A DNA stretch of 15,523 bases from JAHFOW01 sp046350595 (lineage in GTDB: Bacteria; Planctomycetota; Brocadiia; Brocadiales; Brocadiaceae): the NCBI GenBank assembly GCA_046350595.1, contig JAXMAC010000081.1, positions 1 to 15,523 of the forward strand, given 5' to 3'. Positions 1 to 6,853 of this stretch are shown one piece after another. How positions within the stretch are numbered: position 1 is the stretch's first letter; every line of letters starts with the position of its first letter. The notes under the pieces are model-generated. The model saw only the letters and a program-made list of their open reading frames with translations, was not told the origin of the DNA and made no database searches. The position numbers and the translations under genes were made by a program.

Positions 1-81
1 CCGATAAGAAGTACATGGGACCGTGAAAAACTTACAAAAAAAAGAGGTTTTTACAGAGTAATACTATAACGCGTTTTTCTA

Positions 82-441
82 TCATTCGTCACATACCTTG
101 AGCGTTTTTCCTGTTATCATGCTGATTTTTTTCCCAAGATTTTTCATTTCTTTCAATCCACCGCGACTTGAAGATTCTCCTACTTCATCGACCACAATCC
201 TCTTCCCGTTACTTAAGTGCAGTAATACTAAATACCTCATATATTTATCAGGCACAGAATCCCGCGTCTCTTTTGCAACTTCGACATTCTTTATTTTAGA
301 AAATGGAAAATAATCCTCATTATCCAGAAACAGAGTTCTTCTGACCATCGTTGTTACCTGTTCAGTCTTTCCATCAATAGTGATCGTTTTGAAAAATGAA
401 CTCAATACGAGCTTGTTGGTAACTTTCTTTTTATCCACCAT
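82..441 (-). CDS. Small hypothetical protein, 119 aa
   Basis: I do not recognise this family. The product is a basic, soluble protein with no signal peptide or membrane segment. Residues 8-95 alternate short hydrophobic and charged stretches as beta strands do, including YMRYLVLLHL and KRIVVDEVGE, and a Lys-rich helical tail follows. That pattern could be a small PH-like or beta-barrel domain, but this is a guess. The start is supported by an AGGAGGT ribosome binding site at 451-457, 9 bases from the ATG. The gene lies downstream of the prolyl isomerase gene, from which a strong terminator at 626-666 separates it, so it should have its own promoter. No terminator was seen in the 81 bases after its stop. 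Confidence 0.75.
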   Translation of the reverse strand: MVDKKKVTNKLVLSSFFKTITIDGKTEQVTTMVRRTLFLDNEDYFPFSKIKNVEVAKETRDSVPDKYMRYLVLLHLSNGKRIVVDEVGESSSRGGLKEMKNLGKKISMITGKTLKVCDE

Positions 442-494
442 TGGTCATATACCTCCTTTTTACTCTTTCAATAATTCTTACGTATATTTTCACG

Positions 495-546
495 CCACAA
501 GGCGAAAAGGCATAAAGAAAAAACTTTGTATCTTCATACTTTGTGG
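495..546. repeat. Imperfect inverted repeat, CCACAA...TTGTGG
   Basis: The ends CCACAA (495-500) and TTGTGG (541-546) are complementary, and an inner AAAG...CTTT pair surrounds an A-rich loop. The sequence has the look of a degenerate dispersed hairpin repeat. There is no T-run that would make it a terminator for either flanking gene. It is the only structure seen between 442 and 625. Confidence 0.35.
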
Positions 547-625
547 TTCATTTGAAATTTGTAAGCACTAAGATAATAAACTCAAATTAAAAAATCAACT
601 TAAATAACCACAAAAATTAAAGATA

Positions 626-666
626 TAAAAAAATGAGCTTCCCATCTTTGTGAATGGGAAGCTCAT
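626..666 (-). terminator. Intrinsic terminator of the prolyl isomerase gene
   Basis: Arms at 633-645 and 654-666 pair perfectly over 13 bp around an 8-base loop. On the minus strand the hairpin is followed by seven T residues (complement of 627-633). It begins 33 bases after the stop codon of the gene at 699-1796, in the right orientation to end it. Confidence 0.85.
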
Positions 667-698
667 GTTGTATGAAATCTTTTGAAAGAAAAAGAACG

Positions 699-1796
699 TT
701 ACGCGCCCGCCTTGATATCAATCTTCGCCTTGTCCCTGAGCTGCTTTATCAGCGCCTGCGCCTTCTGCTTCATCAAATCCTGCTTAACGTAGTCCTTTAC
801 TTCATCAAAACTGCCTTCCTTTGCATCTTTTTTATCAACAATTTTTATGATATGATAGCCAAACTCTGTCTTGACTGGTTCGCTTACCTGCCCAACTTTT
901 AAAGCAAACGCAGCATCCGCAAAGGGTTTTACCCACTGATCCCTTGTGTTAAATCCTAAATCTCCGCCCCTCTCCTTTGAAGGACAATCAGAATACTGCT
1001 TCGCTACTTCCCCAAAATCCTTTCCTCCGTCAACCTCTGCCTTTGCCTTCTTGATTTTTTCCAGGGCTTGCGCCAGTTCTGCATCTGTCTTCAATTTGCG
1101 GGTGTCCACGAGGATATGTCTTGCCCTTACTTCAGCTTCTTCGTTGTACTGAGCCTTGGTCTTTTCGAAATGTTCCTTTATCTTCTGGTCGTCAACATCC
1201 TTGCCAAGGTACTTGTCTAAAGCAACGTCTAAAACAATGTCCTTCTTCAAATCATCAATACTACCGCCGTGCGATTCCAGAACCTGCTCCAGCGTTTTTC
1301 CCTCAAGGCCGGGATTCGACTTAACCTCTTCACGTATCTTGTTTAATTCCTTGTCTATATCTGCCTGGGTTGGTTCAAGCTTACTTTCTTTGACAAATTG
1401 AACAAGCAGTTTTTGAGTAATCACTCCTTCGAGTACCTGCTTCTTTACGACAGCCATCTGTTCTTTGGGAATTTGGCCGCCAAATCTGCCGATTACCTGA
1501 TTGACATCTTTCTGAATAATATTCTCGCCATTCACTGTTGCCAAGACTTTGTTCGGATCCTCTTCCTGTTTTGGCGCAGATGCGGCCTCTTTTGGTTTGG
1601 CCGTCGTTGTTTCTTTTGCAGCCTCTGCCGGTTTTGGCGCAGGCGCGGGCGCTACATTCTTTGGCGTCGCCTCAACAGCTTTTTTTGCTGGTTCCGGGGC
1701 CTTTTTTGCATCCGATTCCGCCGCAAAGACGCTTACATGCATACTCAATATCCCACCCAGAACAATCCCTACCGGCTTTACAAATCCTTTCAACAT
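699..1796 (-). CDS. Secreted parvulin-type peptidyl-prolyl isomerase (PrsA/SurA-like)
   Basis: A cis-trans prolyl isomerase and chaperone expected to act outside the cytoplasmic membrane on exported proteins. Residues 1-25 are a signal peptide (KGF start, hydrophobic core, VFA cleavage site). Residues 27-80 form a low-complexity Ala/Pro/Lys/Glu linker. Residues 83-220 match a SurA N-terminal-like helical chaperone domain, with the typical opening VLATVNGENI. Residues 224-321 are the parvulin (PpiC) domain, with RARHILV (His227), the ERGGDLG loop, FADAAFAL and EFGYHIIK (His315). A charged helical tail follows. The 365-aa length is normal for this family. GAGGAG at 1804-1809 sits 7 bases before the ATG. 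The gene has its own candidate promoter (1865-1893) and terminator (626-666), so it is probably a single-gene unit. SurA and PrsA roles cannot be told apart from sequence alone. Confidence 0.93.
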   Translation of the reverse strand: MLKGFVKPVGIVLGGILSMHVSVFAAESDAKKAPEPAKKAVEATPKNVAPAPAPKPAEAAKETTTAKPKEAASAPKQEEDPNKVLATVNGENIIQKDVNQVIGRFGGQIPKEQMAVVKKQVLEGVITQKLLVQFVKESKLEPTQADIDKELNKIREEVKSNPGLEGKTLEQVLESHGGSIDDLKKDIVLDVALDKYLGKDVDDQKIKEHFEKTKAQYNEEAEVRARHILVDTRKLKTDAELAQALEKIKKAKAEVDGGKDFGEVAKQYSDCPSKERGGDLGFNTRDQWVKPFADAAFALKVGQVSEPVKTEFGYHIIKIVDKKDAKEGSFDEVKDYVKQDLMKQKAQALIKQLRDKAKIDIKAGA

Positions 1797-1864
1797 TCAG
1801 TTTCTCCTCAAAAATATTTAAAATAATAAAAAATAAATCTTAATACATTTTAACTTGTAAAGCA

Positions 1865-1893
1865 AATCTAAGATTTTTCTTTGCGTTCGTCAA
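1865..1893 (-). promoter_or_regulatory. Candidate sigma-70-type promoter for the prolyl isomerase gene
   Basis: Read on the minus strand, TTGACG (1888-1893) and TAGATT (1865-1870) are separated by 17 bases. They match TTGACA/TATAAT at 5 of 6 and 4 of 6 positions. The predicted start near 1858 would leave an AT-rich leader of about 60 bases before the ribosome binding site. The site lies just before the stop of the upstream gene at 1899. Confidence 0.4.
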
Positions 1894-1898
1894 TGTTT

Positions 1899-2960
1899 TT
1901 AATGAGGCATTTTTTCAGTCTGAGATATCGGCTCACCCGTCCTGGTTATTTCCTCCAGGTGCTGCATTCCGATAGACTTTACGATGAGAAGACCGCCGAC
2001 AATCGTCCAGACATAATTGGTTAGAAATCTCCATATCACAAGGAAAATACCCATGAGATGCGTGGGAACGGAAGGCGCAAACAGGGCATATCCGACCCCT
2101 TCGGACACGCCACTCCCCCCAGGCGTAGGTATATAATACAACATAAAATTCAATACCCCCTGAATCATAAAGGTACTCAGGATTTTCACGTCACACCCTA
2201 AACCCTTTAAAATCGTGGGCGCTACAAGGAACTGTGACGTAATCATCATCGCAGTAAAAAAAATAACCAGGAAAAACTGCCAACGCCCATCCCGGATAAA
2301 TTCCCTGAGACTGGATTTAAATTCATCCACTACCTGTAAAAGTCCCTGCTTTATTCTGGATGACCGTCCCTTAAAAAATGGAATTTTTTCAAGATAACGA
2401 AATACGACATTCATCCATCTTCTTGCAGAGGTCGGGGCAAAATAGAGGTACGCAAAGAAAAATACGGTCATGGCCAGAAAGATGGCTACATAATCAAATA
2501 CCATCTTCAGACTCGTACTCGACAAGAACTCACGATGGAAATAAATAATAATCGGCCCGCCAAGCACAAAAAACATCATCGTAATTATGGTACGCAGGAA
2601 GGCAATAGCCGTTGCCTTCCCAAATGACACACCCTTCTGGTTCAACATATAGAACAAGAGAGGCTCGCCCCCTGCGGAGGAAGGGGTGATATTCGAAAGA
2701 AAAGTATACGCGAGGACGGCTTTGATACCATACATGAACGATAACTTTGTACCCACAACACGGGCCAGTATCTGGAGTCGCAGCGCATCAAAACACCAGG
2801 ATAAGCAAATAAAGAAAAACGACATGAACAGATACCGGGGATTCATGTACCGAAGGGCATGGAGCGTTTTTAAATCCGTTGTAAAAAATATCAAAAGACA
2901 GATAGCGAGAACGGTAATGCCACAGAAGATACCCAGTCCTTTTTTGATTGTTATATGCAT
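1899..2960 (-). CDS. UPF0104 / MprF-type membrane protein (flippase-like domain)
   Basis: An integral membrane protein of the lysylphosphatidylglycerol synthase transmembrane family (UPF0104, COG0392), which in some members moves aminoacylated or glycosylated lipids across the membrane. About eight hydrophobic segments are visible, at roughly residues 10-27, 42-58, 80-90, 118-140, 153-174, 228-250, 262-277 and 302-328. The two family signatures are present: ITPSSAGGEP (91-100) and IPTPGGSGVSEG (277-288). The aminoacyl-transferase domain of full MprF is absent, so this is a membrane-domain-only member with no substrate inferable from sequence. The ATG at 2960 has no Shine-Dalgarno sequence and no better start exists nearby. 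It lies 88 bases downstream of the MarC gene on the same strand and may be in its transcript. Confidence 0.88.
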   Translation of the reverse strand: MHITIKKGLGIFCGITVLAICLLIFFTTDLKTLHALRYMNPRYLFMSFFFICLSWCFDALRLQILARVVGTKLSFMYGIKAVLAYTFLSNITPSSAGGEPLLFYMLNQKGVSFGKATAIAFLRTIITMMFFVLGGPIIIYFHREFLSSTSLKMVFDYVAIFLAMTVFFFAYLYFAPTSARRWMNVVFRYLEKIPFFKGRSSRIKQGLLQVVDEFKSSLREFIRDGRWQFFLVIFFTAMMITSQFLVAPTILKGLGCDVKILSTFMIQGVLNFMLYYIPTPGGSGVSEGVGYALFAPSVPTHLMGIFLVIWRFLTNYVWTIVGGLLIVKSIGMQHLEEITRTGEPISQTEKMPH

Positions 2961-2983
2961 AGAGGAATAGCCATGAAAAAAAT

Positions 2984-3037
2984 AATTACGAATTATGATT
3001 AATTAATTTATTCAACATTCAATCGTCATTCGTAAAT
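2984..3037. repeat. Imperfect inverted repeat between the MarC and UPF0104 genes
   Basis: AATTACGAAT (2984-2993) is complementary to ATTCGTAAAT (3028-3037) at 9 of 10 positions, with weaker pairing inside (ATGATT against AATCGTC). The whole is AT-rich with no T-run, so it is more likely a processing or dispersed-repeat hairpin than a terminator. Confidence 0.4.
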
Positions 3038-3048
3038 CTCAAATATTT

Positions 3049-3675
3049 TCATAGAGACTTTTTCATAAAGAGTATCATATCCATAAAGCCGCGCCTGATC
3101 ATCATCACGGCAATGGCGGCCAATAACAGGGCAGCAACCTTGGCAAATGCCTTGGCTCCTCCCTCACCCATCAACCGGTAGATATAATGTGATTTCAGAA
3201 AAATAATCCACACAATGACGAGATTTACCACGAGCGATGTTATCGTTGGAATATAGCCATAGGTATCCACCGTGACGATGATTGTGGTCAAAACTGCCGG
3301 GCCTACAACAAGCGGAATACCTAAAGGAACAACCCCCATCGTTGCCGTAACCGTCCGCTTCCCCTTTTCCCCAAAGAGCAAATCATTAATGGCAAACACC
3401 AGCAAGAGAAGACCGCCAGCCATCTTGAAATCATATATCTCTATACCGAGCACGGAGAAAACAAACTTACCTATGGCAAGAAAGCCTATACTCACCGACA
3501 GCGCTGTAATCACAGATTGGTGGATAAATTTTTTCTTCTGCGGCTTTTCTACCCCTTCCATTAATGATATAAAAATAGGTATTATACCCAGGACATCAAT
3601 AGCTACAAAGAGCGGTATAAATGCGAGCAGAAAGTTATGCCAGTGTTCGATGTGTAAAATTTGGAGTTCTTTCAT
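3049..3675 (-). CDS. MarC-family integral membrane protein
   Basis: A 208-residue inner-membrane protein of the MarC family (COG2095). Its physiological role is not established, and the old link to multiple antibiotic resistance is weak. About six membrane segments are visible, near residues 14-38, 54-77, 84-101, 117-136, 143-161 and 177-194. Family features include FIPLFVAIDVLGIIPIFISL near the N-terminus and PLGIPLVVGPAVLTT around 117-131. Length is typical. The ATG overlaps the stop codon of the upstream response regulator in an ATGA arrangement (3672-3675), which implies translational coupling and co-expression with the two-component pair. Confidence 0.92.
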   Translation of the reverse strand: MKELQILHIEHWHNFLLAFIPLFVAIDVLGIIPIFISLMEGVEKPQKKKFIHQSVITALSVSIGFLAIGKFVFSVLGIEIYDFKMAGGLLLLVFAINDLLFGEKGKRTVTATMGVVPLGIPLVVGPAVLTTIIVTVDTYGYIPTITSLVVNLVIVWIIFLKSHYIYRLMGEGGAKAFAKVAALLLAAIAVMMIRRGFMDMILFMKKSL

Positions 3676-5018
3676 AAATTGTATTTATTCAACTTATTAT
3701 AAAGACTTGCACGGGAAATCTGAAGTAGTCTGACTGTTTTTTCCTTGTCGCCGCCGGTTAATTCCAGGGTATTCAATATTACCTGACGTTCAAATTGATC
3801 CATGAGCGCCTGGAGTGGTTTTCCCGACAGACCCTGTTGGAAGCTTGGTTTTTCTTCATAGAGTGGGATATCCACGGGTTCTATCATCCTGCCCTTACTA
3901 AGAATCACCGCACGTTCGATGACGTTTTCCAGTTCCCTGATATTTCCCGGCCAGGCGTATGCCATAAGCTTGCTCAATGCATCCCGGGAAATTCCCTCGA
4001 CAGCCTTTCTGTTCTTTTTGTTATGAATGGAAAGAAAATGAGAAACGAGTTGGGGAATATCCTCCGTGCGTTCTCTTAAGGCCGGCAGAAAAATACGGAT
4101 GACGTTCAGCCGGTAAAACAGGTCCCGGCGAAATAACCCTTTTTCAACATTCCCCTCAAGGTCTGCATTCGTCGCTGCAATGATGCGGACATCGACCTTG
4201 ATCGGCTTGTCGCCGCCTACCGCCTCAAATTCGCTATCCTGCAGGACACGCAGCAGCTTTGCCTGGACAGACAGGGAAACATTGCCGATTTCATCAAGAA
4301 GTATTGTGCCATGATCGGCGGTGCGGAAACGGCCTATCCTGTCTTTCGTGGCGCCGGTGAAAGCCCCTTTTTCATGGCCAAAAAGCTCGCTTTCCAGAAG
4401 CGTTTCCGACAGCGCAGCGCAGTCCACCTTCACAAATGGATAATCCTTGCGTGCGCTGTTATAGTGTATAGCCCTCGCTACCAGTTCCTTACCTGTCCCC
4501 GTCTCGCCCTGAATTAAAATATTCGCCTCTGTATTTGATACATTTGAGATCATCTCGTAAACCTTTTTAATCTTTTGACTCTCACCGACGATATTTCCAA
4601 AGGTATATTTTTCTCCAAGTTCCGTACGAAGCCGGTCTACTTCACCCTCGAGGCGCTGCATATGGAATATCTTCTCAATGACGAATATAAGCTCATCCCG
4701 TTTAAAAGGCTTGGTAATATAGTCAGATGCCCCGAGCTTCATGGCCTCCACGGCATTGGCAACCGTTCCGTAACTGGTCATTACCACTACGTCAACATGA
4801 GGATTCTGCTGTTTGACCCTTTTTAAGACCTCTATACCGTCTAAATCAGGCATAATCAGGTCAGTTAAAACAACCGAGTACCTTCCATTTGCAGAAGCCT
4901 TTTCAATGGCATCCCTTCCTGTGGTAACGACGTCCGAGACGTACCCCCTGCTCTTCAGGAGTTCTCTGCACATCTCTCCCATGGCCTTATCGTCATCGAC
5001 AACTAAAATATTTTTCAA
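3672..5018 (-). CDS. NtrC-family sigma-54-dependent response regulator
   Basis: A cytoplasmic transcription activator of 448 residues with the full three-domain layout. The receiver domain (1-120) has the acidic pocket DDD at 8-10, phospho-acceptor Asp53, Thr81 and Lys103. The AAA+ domain (about 142-375) has Walker A GETGTGKE (171-178), an intact sigma-54-contact loop GAFTGA (218-223), Walker B ILLDEI (239-244) and WPGNIRELENV. A Fis-type helix-turn-helix occupies about 408-446. The best start is a TTG at 5018 with AAGGG about 10 bases upstream; no ATG gives a complete receiver domain. The PAS kinase gene upstream on the same strand is the likely partner. The downstream MarC gene overlaps by 4 bases. 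No clear sigma-54 promoter was found inside this cluster, so its targets are unknown. Confidence 0.95.
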   Translation of the reverse strand: MKNILVVDDDKAMGEMCRELLKSRGYVSDVVTTGRDAIEKASANGRYSVVLTDLIMPDLDGIEVLKRVKQQNPHVDVVVMTSYGTVANAVEAMKLGASDYITKPFKRDELIFVIEKIFHMQRLEGEVDRLRTELGEKYTFGNIVGESQKIKKVYEMISNVSNTEANILIQGETGTGKELVARAIHYNSARKDYPFVKVDCAALSETLLESELFGHEKGAFTGATKDRIGRFRTADHGTILLDEIGNVSLSVQAKLLRVLQDSEFEAVGGDKPIKVDVRIIAATNADLEGNVEKGLFRRDLFYRLNVIRIFLPALRERTEDIPQLVSHFLSIHNKKNRKAVEGISRDALSKLMAYAWPGNIRELENVIERAVILSKGRMIEPVDIPLYEEKPSFQQGLSGKPLQALMDQFERQVILNTLELTGGDKEKTVRLLQISRASLYNKLNKYNL

Positions 5019-5047
5019 AATTTTTATCCCTTAATACAAATAAATTA

Positions 5048-5107
5048 TGCATTCGGTGATTTTAAAAATACACAAAGATGTAGAGACGCAAGATTTTGCG
5101 CCTCTAC
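5048..5107. repeat. Palindromic repeat copy, GTAG...CTAC type, between kinase and regulator
   Basis: The core at 5080-5107 is GTAGAGACGCAA, a 4-base loop, then TTGCGCCTCTAC, with 11 of 12 pairs intact. A GCATTCGGTGATTTT stretch at 5049-5063 resembles the GGCCTTCGGCGACTT box that precedes other copies. The downstream TTGAAATTCC box seen in other copies is missing here. The element fills most of the 124-base gap inside a probable kinase-regulator operon. Confidence 0.7.
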
Positions 5108-5142
5108 GGTAACTGTCCGGGGCTCAGACCTGAAGATTTGAG

Positions 5143-6279
5143 TCACACCGGTAAAGATATAATAAACCTTGTTCCGTTACCAAGCCTGCTTTCCACTGCT
5201 ATCTTCCCATGGTGAGCGGAAATGATGTTATTACAGATCGACAACCCTAATCCTGTTCCCTTTCCTTGCTCTTTGGTGGTAAAAAAAGGCGTAAAGATAC
5301 GTTTTTTGTCTTCTTCAGAAATACCAATGCCATTATCCTCAAAAATAATCTCAAGTGACCTTGATTCAGGTTTCATTCTGGTTTCAATAAATATATTTCC
5401 ACCCTGCGGCAGTGCATCTACGGCATTGTTGACGAGATTTAAGATCACCTGTTGAATCTGATTCCCATCCACCAATACAGGCGGTACCCTGTCATCAAAT
5501 GTTTCCTGAATGTTTATTTTGTGAATTTTAATACGATGTTCAACCAGTGACAGGGTATTCCTGATCAAATGATGAATATCGCACGATTTCTTCTTGCAAT
5601 CGGATTTCCTGGAAAAATCCAGGAGATTTCTGATTGTCTTCTGACATTTCACGATCTGTTCGGAAATGGTTTTAATCTGTCCTAATAATTTTTCATCCCG
5701 AATGTCTTCCGCCAGCAACTCACAATAACCCGAAATTGTTGCGAGAGGCGTGTCAAGCTCATGTGCAATGCTTGATGCCATGAGACCAACAGAGGCCATC
5801 TTTTCCGCCTGAAGGAGTTGATTTTGCAAAGACTTGAGTTCTTCGTAGGCGTGCCGGATATCACGTATCCGCCTACCCAATTCCAGCCGTTGCTGTTCAC
5901 GCTCTTCTTCCAGCAATTTTCTCTCGGTAATATCCCTGAATATTTCCACAGCATACTCCACCCCGCCGTCATTGTCTACAATAGGAAAGGAAAATTTTTC
6001 AATGCAAACCTTTTCCCCCCCCGGCCTTGTTTCCCAGACAATTGATTGCTGAGGTTTGCCGGTAGAAAAGACCTTTCCTGTTACACAGCTTTCACAGGGA
6101 GAGCTTTCTTTCCACAATTCAGCATAACACTTGCTTCCCAGCAACATTTGCCGGCTCTTGCCTGTCCATTTACTGGCGGCCTCATTCATAAAGATAATCT
6201 GAAAATCACGGTTCACGATATTAATACAATCATGAACACCATCAAGGGCAGTTTGTAAAAATTTTTCTGATATTTCCAT
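5143..6279 (-). CDS. Soluble PAS-domain sensor histidine kinase
   Basis: A 378-residue histidine kinase without membrane segments, so it should sense a cytoplasmic signal. Residues 5-118 form a PAS domain ending in IFRDITERK. It contains a Cys cluster (Cys51, and Cys62 and Cys65 in PCESC) that could hold a metal, a cofactor or a redox switch. A coiled-coil linker spans about 119-160. The dimerisation and phospho-acceptor region has His173 in AHELDTPL. The ATPase domain has an N box around 277-290 (NLVNNAVDAL), DNGIGI (315-320), TPFFTTK and GTGLGLS (341-347). AAGGA 8 bases upstream supports the ATG. It should phosphorylate the NtrC-type regulator encoded next, although a palindromic repeat lies between the two genes. 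Confidence 0.94.
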   Translation of the reverse strand: MEISEKFLQTALDGVHDCINIVNRDFQIIFMNEAASKWTGKSRQMLLGSKCYAELWKESSPCESCVTGKVFSTGKPQQSIVWETRPGGEKVCIEKFSFPIVDNDGGVEYAVEIFRDITERKLLEEEREQQRLELGRRIRDIRHAYEELKSLQNQLLQAEKMASVGLMASSIAHELDTPLATISGYCELLAEDIRDEKLLGQIKTISEQIVKCQKTIRNLLDFSRKSDCKKKSCDIHHLIRNTLSLVEHRIKIHKINIQETFDDRVPPVLVDGNQIQQVILNLVNNAVDALPQGGNIFIETRMKPESRSLEIIFEDNGIGISEEDKKRIFTPFFTTKEQGKGTGLGLSICNNIISAHHGKIAVESRLGNGTRFIISLPV

Positions 6280-6296
6280 TATGATTCCTTAAATTA

Positions 6297-6532
6297 GGCC
6301 TTTGGCGACTTTTTAACAGTGTAGTGGCAAGGCGCGCCTTGCCCCTACGCTGGGGGTTTGTAATTACTATAAATTAAATAAATTTGGGCGTAGGCCACTA
6401 ATTTTTTCATTTTTTTTTATTTATTTTTGGTTTTGGGCTATTTTTTACCTGGGTCGGGCCCCGCCGCCCCCCCCCACTACTGTGCTGGTTTGAAATTCCT
6501 ATACATTAAATAAATTGGGCCTTCGGCAACTT
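6297..6532. repeat. Two or more adjacent, partly decayed palindromic repeat copies
   Basis: This stretch begins with the box GGCCTTTGGCGACTT (6297-6311), then a palindromic core at 6321-6348, GTAG TGGCAAGGCG/CGCCTTGCCC CTAC, with 13 of 14 pairs. A diverged TTGTAATTAC box (6358-6367) follows and ATTAAATAAA leads into GGGCGTAGGCC. A second, decayed unit follows: a C-rich tract ending in CTAC (6477-6480), 9 bases, TTGAAATTCC (6490-6499), ATTAAATAAA and GGGCCTTCGGCAACTT (6517-6532). No open reading frame of note is present. Long homopolymers (T and C runs near 6405-6475) are part of the stretch. Confidence 0.65.
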
Positions 6533-6671
6533 CTTTTTCACATTCAGGGGGGTTGTTTTTTTCCTTCATTGTTTTAATTTGTACGGTTGAATCAGCATGG
6601 GATTTTTGTACCTTATACGTTATATAACCGTTATACTTGAATTTAATAAGGCATTACGGCGAATTTTTATT

Positions 6672-6768
6672 GTAGCACAGATATGTTATAAACCGTTTAA
6701 ACGGCTTAAACCGTTTAAGCCGTTTAGAGGGGGATAATTATCTGCGCTACGATTTGTTTTGAAATTCC
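6672..6768. repeat. Nested palindrome with GTAG...CTAC outer arms
   Basis: Outer arms GTAGCACAGATA (6672-6683) and TATCTGCGCTAC (6739-6750) match at 11 of 12 positions. Inside is a second palindrome: TAAACGGCTTAAAC (6698-6711) against GTTTAAGCCGTTTA (6713-6726), 14 pairs with one central base. TTGAAATTCC (6759-6768) follows 8 bases after the outer CTAC, as in other copies of this family in the window. The rest of the 6280-6847 gap shows AT-rich sequence and at best a weak promoter (TTGAAA 6759-6764, TATATA 6783-6788, 18-base spacer). Confidence 0.7.
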
Positions 6769-6853
6769 TCTACCTTAAAATTTATATAATAACAAATTTT
6801 TTCTCGTATTACTATTATTTGTTACTTCTTCATGTACGCTCATAGATTTGCCT

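Noticed and set aside
1398..1826. Plus-strand reading frames of 90-142 residues opposite the prolyl isomerase N-terminus.
   Set aside because: They are antisense to the low-complexity Ala/Pro/Lys linker and have odd Trp/Arg/Phe-rich composition. The minus-strand gene has clear domains.
6321..6348. TGGCAAGG...CCTTGC as a sigma-54 promoter ahead of the kinase gene.
   Set aside because: The distance between GG and GC is 15 rather than 12 bases, and the sequence is the core of a dispersed palindrome.
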